DNA of 64,000 nt from Longimicrobium terrae. Its GTDB lineage: Bacteria; Gemmatimonadota; Gemmatimonadetes; Longimicrobiales; Longimicrobiaceae. Of this stretch, positions 55,456-62,297 are shown one piece after another. The notes under the pieces were generated by a model. It was not told where the DNA came from. It made no database searches and was given only the letters and a program-made list of their open reading frames with translations. The stretch lies in NCBI RefSeq assembly GCF_014202995.1, contig NZ_JACHIA010000005.1, forward strand, positions 1 to 64,000, given 5' to 3'. The translations under genes and the position numbers were made by a program. Position 1 is the first letter of the stretch, and each line of letters opens with the position of its first letter.

Positions 55456-56208
55456 ATGATCCGTATCCGCACGCCGCAGCCGCGGCACCTTCGCTCGCTG
55501 GCGAGCGCCGCCGCGCTGCTCCTGGCGTCCGTGCTGGCCACCTCCGCCTGCGCGCAGCCGGGCTCCACCTCCCAGGCAAACGGCGCCGCCTCGGCCGTGA
55601 ACGTCGACTCCGTCGTGGCGCGCGCCGACCGCGGCCGGATGAAGGGGCAGGAAAACGCCCCCATCACCATCATCGAGGTGTCGGACTTCCAGTGCCCGTT
55701 CTGCCGGGACTTCGCCACCACCACGTACGCGCGGCTGGACAGCGCCTACCTGCGCACCGGCCGGGTGAAGATGCTGTACATCAACCTGCCGCTCACCAGC
55801 CACAGGCAGGCCTTTGCCGCCGCCGAAGCCGCCATGTGCGCCGGCGCGCAGGACAAGTTCTACGCCATGCACGACCGCCTGTTCGCCACCCAGCGCGAAT
55901 GGTCCGGCCAGGCCGACGCCACCACGCGCTTCGAGGGCTTTGCGCAGCAGCTGGGGCTGAACATGGCGGAGTTCCGCGACTGCACGCAGAACGACCGCAC
56001 CGCGTCGCTCATCGTGAACGATGCCATGCAGGCGGCCGGCGCGGGGATCCAGGGCACGCCCATGTTCATTCTGAACGGCGGCAACGGGCAGCAGACCTCG
56101 CTGAACGGCGCCGTGCCGTTCGAGCAGTTCGTGCAGGCCATCGACTCGCTTTCCGCCGGACGCGGCACTCCGGCCCCGCAGCCCGGCGCGGCGCCCCCCG
56201 CCTCCTGA
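55456..56208 (+). CDS. DsbA/thioredoxin-fold exported protein
   Basis: A 250-residue exported thioredoxin-fold protein. A signal peptide covers about 13-33, and an LATSAC sequence could be a weak lipobox. The active site is Cys80-Pro-Phe-Cys83 in DFQCPFCRDFA, with cis-Pro in GTPMF near 197. The helical insertion is the DsbA type, with an extra Cys pair (near 124 and 176). It probably introduces or shuffles disulfides outside the cytoplasm. It converges on the DsbA-VKOR operon at 56309-57827 and shares its terminator, so two independent DsbA-type proteins sit back to back. Confidence 0.88.
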   Translation: MIRIRTPQPRHLRSLASAAALLLASVLATSACAQPGSTSQANGAASAVNVDSVVARADRGRMKGQENAPITIIEVSDFQCPFCRDFATTTYARLDSAYLRTGRVKMLYINLPLTSHRQAFAAAEAAMCAGAQDKFYAMHDRLFATQREWSGQADATTRFEGFAQQLGLNMAEFRDCTQNDRTASLIVNDAMQAAGAGIQGTPMFILNGGNGQQTSLNGAVPFEQFVQAIDSLSAGRGTPAPQPGAAPPAS

Positions 56209-56249
56209 TCCGCGAAGTCGTCGCGCGAAAACGGCGTCATCCCAACAAG

Positions 56250-56289
56250 AAACCGGCCCTCCCCGCGACTGCGGAGAGGGCCGGTTTTT
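56250..56289. terminator. Bidirectional intrinsic terminator
   Basis: AAACCGGCCCTC (56250-56261) pairs with GAGGGCCGGTTT (56276-56287), with T5 at 56285-56289. On the minus strand the flank is TTTCTTGTT. It serves the two convergent transcripts. Confidence 0.9.
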
Positions 56290-56308
56290 CATCACGGTGC
56301 GCAAACCG

Positions 56309-56521
56309 TCAGGATTCGGACTCGACCACGGCCGCGGACACCAGCCGGTTCATGTCCACGAACAGCTGCCGGGTCACCGACTCTTCCTCGCGCAGCAGGT
56401 CCACCAGACGCTCGTACCGCCCCAGCAGGTCCATGGGCACGTTCACCGTTTCGGCGTGAAACGTTCCCTGGTCCGCGAACACGAGGCGCACCAGCACCGT
56501 CTGTCCCGGTGTATGTGACAT
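56309..56521 (-). CDS. Small protein in the DsbA-VKOR operon
   Basis: A 70-residue protein starting at ATG 56521 after AAGGAAG. It begins MSHTPGQTVLVRLVFADQ, has the middle VPMDLLGRYERLVDLLREEE and ends VVESES. It is half beta, half helix, with no Cys, signal or membrane segment. No family is recognised. It lies 45 bp after the VKOR gene and ends next to the operon terminator, so it is probably the third gene of the disulfide operon. A role in that pathway is not shown by sequence. Confidence 0.72.
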   Translation of the reverse strand: MSHTPGQTVLVRLVFADQGTFHAETVNVPMDLLGRYERLVDLLREEESVTRQLFVDMNRLVSAAVVESES

Positions 56522-56565
56522 CGTACGGACTTCCTTTGCAGATCGGTCCAGAATGATTGCCGCGC

Positions 56566-57033
56566 CTACCGGGCCTGCCGCAGCCCCGGAATGGACAGCA
56601 GAAAGATGAGTGTGATCAGGATCGCCGAAACTACGCACCACTGGCACCACGCGTGGATCACCGCGGCCTCCAGGTACGTCAGGTACGCCGAGAACAGCAC
56701 GCCCACCAGCGACATGGCGAAGATGGAAAGCGCCACCCACCGCTCGCGCGCAAAGCGCGGCTGCGTGCCCATCATCGCCAGCGCGAAGATGATGATGTAC
56801 GCGCCCACGCCCCATACCGCCACCGGCTGCCCCAGGAAGAAGGCGTACCGTGATGCCTGCACCTTTTCGCAGCTCCCGAACTGGCACTGGATGATGCCCA
56901 GGTAGCCGAGCTTGTACATGGACAGGTACACGGCCACCAGCAGCCCCACCAGCGCCAGGACGGCGATGGCCATCCGCGCCAGGGGTGGACGGTCTTCCAG
57001 TTCGCCGGCCAGGTGCTCCGCGGCGGTGCTCAT
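56566..57033 (-). CDS. VKOR-family disulfide oxidoreductase
   Basis: A 155-residue four- or five-helix membrane protein, the vitamin K epoxide reductase homologue that reoxidises DsbA using quinone. Active-site pair Cys130-x-x-Cys133 in HAWCQWCV, shuttle pair Cys50 and Cys55 in IIQCQFGSCEKV, and the conserved Ser/Arg (SRYAFFLGQP) in between. Length fits the bacterial membrane-only type, without the fused thioredoxin domain. Its start overlaps the DsbA stop by ATGA, so both are translated together. DsbB itself is not seen in the window. Confidence 0.93.
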   Translation of the reverse strand: MSTAAEHLAGELEDRPPLARMAIAVLALVGLLVAVYLSMYKLGYLGIIQCQFGSCEKVQASRYAFFLGQPVAVWGVGAYIIIFALAMMGTQPRFARERWVALSIFAMSLVGVLFSAYLTYLEAAVIHAWCQWCVVSAILITLIFLLSIPGLRQAR

Positions 57034-57827
57034 CCCGCCGCGCTGTCGGTGGCGGCCGGAACCGCGCCCGCCGCGGGAGCCGCGGCCGGAGCCGCACCCG
57101 CCGCCGGGGCGGCCGCGGGAGCCGCCGCGCCGCCGCGCTCCTGCTCAATCAGCTGCTGCCACTCGGCGCGCGTGCTGGGGATGTTCGTGACCTTCTTGCC
57201 GTTCACGAACAGCGTGGGCGTGCCGCCCACCCCCAGGGTTTCGCCAAAGGCCGACGACTCCGACACTTCCTTGAGGTACTTGTCGGAGCCCAGGCAGCCG
57301 GCGAACGCGCCGCGGTCGATGTTCACCGCTTCGGCGTAGCCGGCGAACAGGTCCGCCGCGTCGTTGGACTCCGACCACTCCGCCTGGCGGGCAAAGATGT
57401 GGTCGTGGAACTCCCAGAAGCGGTTCTGCTCGTTGGCGCAGCGGCCCGCGCGCGCGGCCAGCACGGCGTTCTTGTGCAGCTGCGGCAGGGGGAAGTCGTA
57501 CCACACGTAGCGAACCGTGCCGTCCTTGATCCAGTCCTGCATCAGCGGCTCGCTGAACGTGGCGAACTGGCCGCAGCCGGGGCACTGGAAGTCGGCGAAC
57601 TCCAGCATCACCACGGGCGCGTTGGGGCTCCCCTTGCTGATGCCCGCCACGGACTGCATCTGCTCCGGGGTCAGCGCCACCTTTTCCAGCGTGGTGGCCG
57701 GCGCGCCGCCTCCGCCGCTTGCCTGGCGAAAGAGGAAGAAGGCGCCGCCGAGCGCGACGAGCCCCAGGATGATGTAGAAGGGCAGCATTGACGACGAGCG
57801 CCGGGCGCTGGGCGCGTTGCGGGGCAC
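57030..57827 (-). CDS. Membrane-anchored DsbA-like thiol oxidoreductase
   Basis: A 265-residue DsbA-family protein. The GTG at 57827 has GGAGAAAG upstream and adds a short basic N-terminus. One signal-anchor helix covers residues 15-34 (LPFYIILGLVALGGAFFLF). Catalytic Cys82-Pro-Gly-Cys85 in DFQCPGCGQFAT and cis-Pro in GGTPTLFVNG. The C-terminal ~35 residues are Ala/Pro-rich repeats (AAPAAAPAAGAAP). It would introduce disulfides in exported proteins and be recharged by the VKOR encoded next (4-nt overlap). Operon order is DsbA-like, VKOR, small protein. Confidence 0.92.
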   Translation of the reverse strand: MPRNAPSARRSSSMLPFYIILGLVALGGAFFLFRQASGGGGAPATTLEKVALTPEQMQSVAGISKGSPNAPVVMLEFADFQCPGCGQFATFSEPLMQDWIKDGTVRYVWYDFPLPQLHKNAVLAARAGRCANEQNRFWEFHDHIFARQAEWSESNDAADLFAGYAEAVNIDRGAFAGCLGSDKYLKEVSESSAFGETLGVGGTPTLFVNGKKVTNIPSTRAEWQQLIEQERGGAAAPAAAPAAGAAPAAAPAAGAVPAATDSAAG

Positions 57828-57995
57828 GGGTCTTTCTCCGGATGGTGGGTGCGGAGGCGGGCGGCGGGGGCCGCGGGACGCCCCGGTGCGGGACCGCAAA
57901 CAATAACCGCCGCGCCGCGCGCCCGGCAAGCACGCACCGGAACACTCCTTGCGCATCCCGGCCGTGTTAACCCGTTTCTCATCCAGGCGAAACCA

Positions 57996-58763
57996 ATGGA
58001 TATCAGGCTGGTGCGCGGACGCGAGTCGCGCGTGTGGCTGTGGACGGGGATGCTGGCCGGCCTGTCGCTGCTGGTGCTGGTGTCCGCGTACGTCTTTGGC
58101 GACCGGACCATGTCGGCCAAGAAGATGGTGGGCGCGGCGGCGGGCTTCGGCTCCGACCGCACGCCCGTGCTTCCCATGCAGACGGACGAGTTCGAGTCGC
58201 TTCTGCCGCTGGACACCCGCGAGCTGGGCCGCCTGGTGCACATGACGGCCACCACGCAGAGCGTGGTGCGCGGCAACTCGGTGTGGGTGCGCACGCCCAG
58301 CGGCCGGCGCATTCTGGTGCGGTTTGAGCCGGATCCGGATGCGAGTGCGTTCCGGGGGATGGGGCCGGGGTCGCGGCTGGATGTGAACGGCTACCTGCAG
58401 AAGCTGTCGCGCGCCGAGCTGGAGCTGTGGACCGACACGCTGGGCGTGGTGATTCCGCGCCCCACGCCGGGGGTCAAGTTCGGCGACCTGCCGGACAGCG
58501 GGTTCGCCAAGATCGATTCGCTGTTCATTAAGGACTTCTACCTGTCCGTGCGCCCCGAAGGGTTGCGGGCAGTGCGGTCCACCACGCAGCTGCGGCCCGA
58601 CACCTCCGCCGGGGCGGCCGCGCCCATGCCGCTGCCCACGCTGACGGACAGCGCGGCGGCGGTGGGCGCCGCCCTGGGCGAAACGTCCAGCGTTCCCGCG
58701 GGCGCGCAGGGTGCCGCGCGGGACAGCGCCCGTCCGGAGCCGGTTCCCCAGGCGCCGCGGTGA
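57996..58763 (+). CDS. Single-pass membrane protein of unknown function
   Basis: A 255-residue protein with a short cytosolic start, one transmembrane helix at about 14-33 (VWLWTGMLAGLSLLVLVSAY), and an exported part. The stretch RRILVRFEPDPDASAFRGMG, then GSRLDVNGYLQKL looks like an OB-type strand set. A disordered Ala/Pro/Ser tail begins at ~195. No Cys. It is divergent from the DsbA-VKOR operon (168 bp) and coupled by a 4-nt overlap to the next small gene. No family name can be given. Confidence 0.75.
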   Translation: MDIRLVRGRESRVWLWTGMLAGLSLLVLVSAYVFGDRTMSAKKMVGAAAGFGSDRTPVLPMQTDEFESLLPLDTRELGRLVHMTATTQSVVRGNSVWVRTPSGRRILVRFEPDPDASAFRGMGPGSRLDVNGYLQKLSRAELELWTDTLGVVIPRPTPGVKFGDLPDSGFAKIDSLFIKDFYLSVRPEGLRAVRSTTQLRPDTSAGAAAPMPLPTLTDSAAAVGAALGETSSVPAGAQGAARDSARPEPVPQAPR

Positions 58764-58975
58764 TCTGGACGCCCACCGCGCTCACCCGGCTGGAGCGCGC
58801 GATCGACGAGGGAATGCGGGTGCAGATCCGCCGGCGCGGCACCGACATCGTGCTGATTCCCTCGGAACTGCGCCACGCATACGGCGGAGAACTGCTCGTC
58901 GGCAGGCACCTGGGCACGGGGGACCGCGTGCAGGTGGCGCTGGATGAGGTGGAGTCGTTCGTGGTGCTGGGGTAG
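58760..58975 (+). CDS. Small protein coupled to the membrane gene
   Basis: A 71-residue protein. The GTG at 58760 overlaps the upstream stop (GTGA). It reads as helix (TPTALTRLERAIDEGM) then strands (RVQIRRRGTDIVLIPSELR) and ends VEVESFVVLG-like. A compact beta fold could bind nucleic acid or a partner, but no family is recognised. Translational coupling suggests it works with the 57996-58763 product. A clean terminator follows. Confidence 0.7.
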   Translation: MIWTPTALTRLERAIDEGMRVQIRRRGTDIVLIPSELRHAYGGELLVGRHLGTGDRVQVALDEVESFVVLG

Positions 58976-59032
58976 GGTGGATGGGCGGGATTGGTCGATC
59001 AGGGACGACGGATTGGACGTGGATGATGAAGA

Positions 59033-59060
59033 GGCGCACGGAGCATCGTGCGCCTTTTTT
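59033..59060 (+). terminator. Intrinsic terminator
   Basis: GGCGCACG (59033-59040) pairs with CGTGCGCC (59047-59054) around 6 nt, with T6 following. Confidence 0.93.
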
Positions 59061-59079
59061 GTTGTGCGGCGGGCTCCAG

Positions 59080-59286
59080 GGCGGCCCCCACCCGGGCCGG
59101 CACCACCGGCCCACCCTCCCCCTCGAGAGCGGATGAATCCGCCGCTCAAACAGCGGTAAGCCCCGACTCACGGCCGCTGTCGCGTCCATGATCGGGGCTT
59201 CAACTACATGGGGACGCGAGCGGGGATGGCGTCCAGTCCGCGGAGGCGGACTTTGTGTGTTTCGAGGCGCGGTTTCAACCGCCGGC
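59080..59286 (+). repeat. Composite hairpin repeat, copy 8 (A'-B-C)
   Basis: A truncated A (59080-59125, only its first arm), B (59124-59209) and C (59234-59286). A and B are fused directly with the loss of the second arm of A. The copy ends 87 bp before the stop of the PuuD-type gene. No gene is seen in 58976-59372. Confidence 0.84.
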
Positions 59287-59372
59287 CGGGAGCCGCGGGG
59301 CGAACCGATGCGTGATCCTTCGTTCCCCGGCGTTTGTCCCTGCAACGCCGAGGAGTTGAGCGAGGAGGCGCG

Positions 59373-60155
59373 TCAGTCCCCGCCGATGGAGACAGCGGCG
59401 GCGGATTCGGCGGCGAACTCGCGGGCGGCCTGCACGAACGCCCAGAACAGCCGCCGGTCCGGGTCGCGCTCGTCCGCGTCCGGCCCGTGCGCCTCGCCGC
59501 GCTCCGGGTGCCACTGCACCCCGCACACCCATCCACCCTCCGTTCCCTCCACCCCCTCCACGACCCCGTCCTCCGCCCAGACGGTGGCGCGCAGGCCGGG
59601 TGCCACGTCGCGCACCGCCTGGTGGTGGAACGAGTTGATGCGCAGCTCGCTCGCGCCGAATACCTGCTCCAGCGTGCTCCCTGCCTCCACGCGCCCGGCG
59701 TGCGACCGCTCGCGCCAGTCGCTGGTCTGCTCGTGCAGCACGTCACCGCCCAGTTCGGAGGGAATGTCCTGGTACAGCGTTCCGCCCAGCGCCACGTTCA
59801 GCACCTGGATGCCGCGGCAGATGGCCAGAATGGGCAGTCCCAGCCGCCGCGCCTCGTGCACGGCGGCCAGTTCCGCGGCGTCACGGGCGGGATTGATTTC
59901 GCCCAGCTGCGGATGCGGCTCCGCGCCGTAGCGAACCGGGTCCACGTCCTCGCCGCCAGTGAGGAGCAGGCCATGGCAGAGCCCCAGCAGCCGCCGGATG
60001 GAATCCTCGCCGTGCGCGGGGGTCAGCAGCAGCGCGGTGGCGCCGGGCGACTCCAGCGCATCGATGTACTGCGCGTTCAGCTGCGTGCGCGGCAGGCCGA
60101 ACGATCCCCCCGGCCAGAGCGTGGTGGTGACGGCGATGAGCGGACGGTCGGTCAT
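59373..60155 (-). CDS. Gamma-glutamyl-GABA hydrolase-like class I GATase (PuuD family)
   Basis: A 260-residue class I glutamine-amidotransferase-like hydrolase. The triad is Cys113 in AICRGIQVLN, His216 and Glu218 in GVQWHPE. Family marks: LLLTGGEDVDP (63-73), GGTLYQDIP, and NSFHHQAV near 175. PuuD-type enzymes hydrolyse gamma-glutamyl amides such as gamma-glutamyl-GABA in polyamine breakdown. No puu genes are adjacent, so specificity is open. The class III aminotransferase at 31643 is far away. The start begins directly at MTDRPLIAVT, as in homologues. Confidence 0.9.
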   Translation of the reverse strand: MTDRPLIAVTTTLWPGGSFGLPRTQLNAQYIDALESPGATALLLTPAHGEDSIRRLLGLCHGLLLTGGEDVDPVRYGAEPHPQLGEINPARDAAELAAVHEARRLGLPILAICRGIQVLNVALGGTLYQDIPSELGGDVLHEQTSDWRERSHAGRVEAGSTLEQVFGASELRINSFHHQAVRDVAPGLRATVWAEDGVVEGVEGTEGGWVCGVQWHPERGEAHGPDADERDPDRRLFWAFVQAAREFAAESAAAVSIGGD

Positions 60156-60229
60156 ACCCTGCGATCCCGGTTTCTCGGCGAAAAGAACGGCGCGGCGGGA
60201 GTCGCAGGTTCCACGCCGGGCGGGAGCTC

Positions 60230-60270
60230 AGGGAAGAGGGAATAGGGAATGGGGAATAGGGATTAGGGTA
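60230..60270 (+). repeat. Heptamer tract (GGGAATA)n
   Basis: About five degenerate units, GGGAATAGGGAATGGGGAAT then AGGGATTAGGG, just upstream of the 19-bp terminator and downstream of the PuuD-type gene's start side. Confidence 0.78.
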
Positions 60271-60278
60271 GAGCAAAG

Positions 60279-60319
60279 AAAAGAGGAGGGCGGCCCGGTG
60301 CGGGCCGCCCTCCTCTTTT
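60279..60319. terminator. Strong bidirectional terminator
   Basis: A perfect 19-bp stem AAAAGAGGAGGGCGGCCCG with its complement around GTG, T5 on the + strand and TTTTCTTTG on the minus strand. It should end the GGDEF gene transcript. Confidence 0.93.
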
Positions 60320-60365
60320 TCCTCCGCGTTCCTCCGCCACCCCCGCGTCCTCCGCGATCAGGCAG
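60320..60365 (-). repeat. CCTCCGCG-type repeat
   Basis: CCTCCGCGTTCCTCCGCCAC then CCCCGCGTCCTCCGCGATCA, related to 33147-33200 in inverse orientation. Confidence 0.62.
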
Positions 60366-60422
60366 TTGCCGGACTCCGCCAACGTGCCGATCTGGGCCGT
60401 GCGTGGCGGATTCCGGGTTGCG

Positions 60423-61886
60423 TCAGGCCGCGGCGGCGGTGGCGGACACGCAGATGCGGTTGCGCCCGCCTTCCTTGGCCTGGTACAGCGCCGTATCCGC
60501 CAGCGAAATCAGCTCATCCGCCGTGGCGGCATCCGCGTCGGGCCACGACACCACGCCGGCGCTGAGGGAGGCGCGGATCGTCACCTCGCCAAAGACAAAG
60601 GGGATGGAGGCGAAGTGCGCCCGGGCCCGCTCGGCAAACAGCTGCGCCGCCGCCGGCCCCACTCCCGGAAGAACGACCACGAACTCGTCGCCACCGTAGC
60701 GGCCGGCGCGCTCGTTGGCGCCCAGCCCGTCCGATTCCAGCCAGCTCCCCAGCGCGCGCAGGGCCGCGTCTCCCGCCAGGTGGCCGCAGGTGTCGTTGAT
60801 CTCCTTGAACCGGTCCAGGTCCAGAAGCACCAAGCTGAGCGGCGCCCCCGTGCGGCGCGCGGCGTCAAACTGGCGCGTCAGGTATCCCACAATGGAACGG
60901 CGGGTGTCGCACCCCGTGAGTTCGTCCGTGTGCGCCAGGTCGTGCAGCTGCTTGCGCTGGTCCACCAGCTTCTGAAACAGCTGCACCCGCCCGCACGCCT
61001 GCACGATGGCCTCCACCACCCGCTCGGCCAGCTCCGCCGCCTCGTCGCCCAGCAGCGGCTCGTCCACCGTGGCGCGCTCCACGAAGAGGCCGGTGACGGT
61101 TTCGGTGATGGGGAAGGGAACCACGATCACGGAACGCAGCGGCGTCAGCATCCCCCGCCGTTCCCACTCTTCGCGCACGCCGTCGAACAGCGGAGACAGC
61201 GCCACATCGCGCACCACCACGGGGCGGCGCGTCTGCAGCGCTTCGCGCACCTCGGGGTAGAGGGAAAGGTCCAGTTCCAGCCCCTCCGTCAGCTCCTTTT
61301 CCGACGACGCGGCGACGCGCACCACCTGCTCGCCCTCGTGGACGACCAGCACGGAGCATCGCCCCACGCCCAGGATTTCGGAGGTGCGGGAGGTGACTAG
61401 GTGAAACATCTCCTCCGCCGTGACCACGCGGTTGAGTTCGCGGATCAGGTCGATGGCCTGCAGGCGCATGCGGGCCTGCTCGCGCGCCCGCTTGAGTTCC
61501 TGGTTGCGCACCACGTGGCGCTCCACGCGGGCCAGCAGTTCATCCAGCCGGAACGGCTTGGTCAGGAAGTCCACCGCGCCGTCGCGCAGGGCGGAGACGG
61601 GGAGTGCGCCGTCGTTGGTGGCGGTGATGAGCACCACGGGGATGTCTACCCAGCGCGGGTTCAGCCGCAGCGTGCGCAGCACCTCCAGCCCCGTCATTTC
61701 CGGCATCATCACGTCCAGCAGCAGCAGGTCCGGCACCTGGTCCGCCGCTTCTTCCAGCAGCTTCAGAACGCCGCGGCCGCTGGTGGCGGTGCGCACGTGG
61801 TACCCGGTCACCTTCAGCGCCCTGTCCAGGCCCTGCAGAATGGAGGGATTGTCGTCGGCGACAAAGACGGTGGCGCGATCGGTCAT
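60423..61886 (-). CDS. REC-GAF-GGDEF diguanylate cyclase
   Basis: A 487-residue response regulator that would make cyclic di-GMP. The receiver (1-125) has Asp11/Asp12, phosphoacceptor Asp58 in LLLLDVMMP and Lys110 in FLTKPF. A coiled linker leads to a GAF domain (about 150-300). The GGDEF domain (315-480) has the active motif GGDEF at 398-402 in RYGGDEF. The RxxD product-inhibition site five residues upstream is missing (GANE there). It is therefore predicted to be active without product inhibition. No cognate kinase is adjacent. The orphan kinase at 987 is a candidate only by absence of others. Confidence 0.92.
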   Translation of the reverse strand: MTDRATVFVADDNPSILQGLDRALKVTGYHVRTATSGRGVLKLLEEAADQVPDLLLLDVMMPEMTGLEVLRTLRLNPRWVDIPVVLITATNDGALPVSALRDGAVDFLTKPFRLDELLARVERHVVRNQELKRAREQARMRLQAIDLIRELNRVVTAEEMFHLVTSRTSEILGVGRCSVLVVHEGEQVVRVAASSEKELTEGLELDLSLYPEVREALQTRRPVVVRDVALSPLFDGVREEWERRGMLTPLRSVIVVPFPITETVTGLFVERATVDEPLLGDEAAELAERVVEAIVQACGRVQLFQKLVDQRKQLHDLAHTDELTGCDTRRSIVGYLTRQFDAARRTGAPLSLVLLDLDRFKEINDTCGHLAGDAALRALGSWLESDGLGANERAGRYGGDEFVVVLPGVGPAAAQLFAERARAHFASIPFVFGEVTIRASLSAGVVSWPDADAATADELISLADTALYQAKEGGRNRICVSATAAAA

Positions 61887-62297
61887 GGGTGCAGCGGCGA
61901 TGCGTGTCCGGCGCGGCGGCCGGTTCGCGATGAAAGACTGCGGGCTGCGGCCCCCGTGGGAGGCGCGGCCGGAAGAACGAGCGGATGAAGGGACCCGCGG
62001 ATGGACGTGCGCGCGCCATGCGCATGCGCGAACCCGGAAGGAGGCGGCAAGAGCCGGACCAGCCATGGACGGTCCGCCCGCGCGCGCGGCTGCGTGCGCC
62101 CGTCCACCGGCCCCGCGGAGCGGTGAGGCGGCGTTGACCCGGCATGCACCATGGCTGTCCCATGCGCGTCCCGGTCCGGAACCTGCCTCCCCATCCGCCA
62201 GCGCCTCGCGGGTGCGCGGGCGCAGCCGTCCGTGCCTGCGGGGCGCGCCCGCGCCGTGCAGGCACGCCCGGGCTAATCTCTTGACTCCTGCATTCGT
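61887..62297. other. Gene-free spacer
   Basis: About 410 bp between divergent starts (61886 and 62298). No open frame has a ribosome site. GTGCCTGC / GCAGGCAC arms at about 62234-62268 could form a hairpin just upstream of the GH3 gene. No promoter is clear. Confidence 0.5.

Noticed and set aside
54860-55459. Open frames running through the composite repeats, with recurring peptides between copies
   Set aside because: The peptides recur only because the DNA repeats. Frames differ between copies, lack starts with ribosome sites and show stem-like rather than codon-like conservation.
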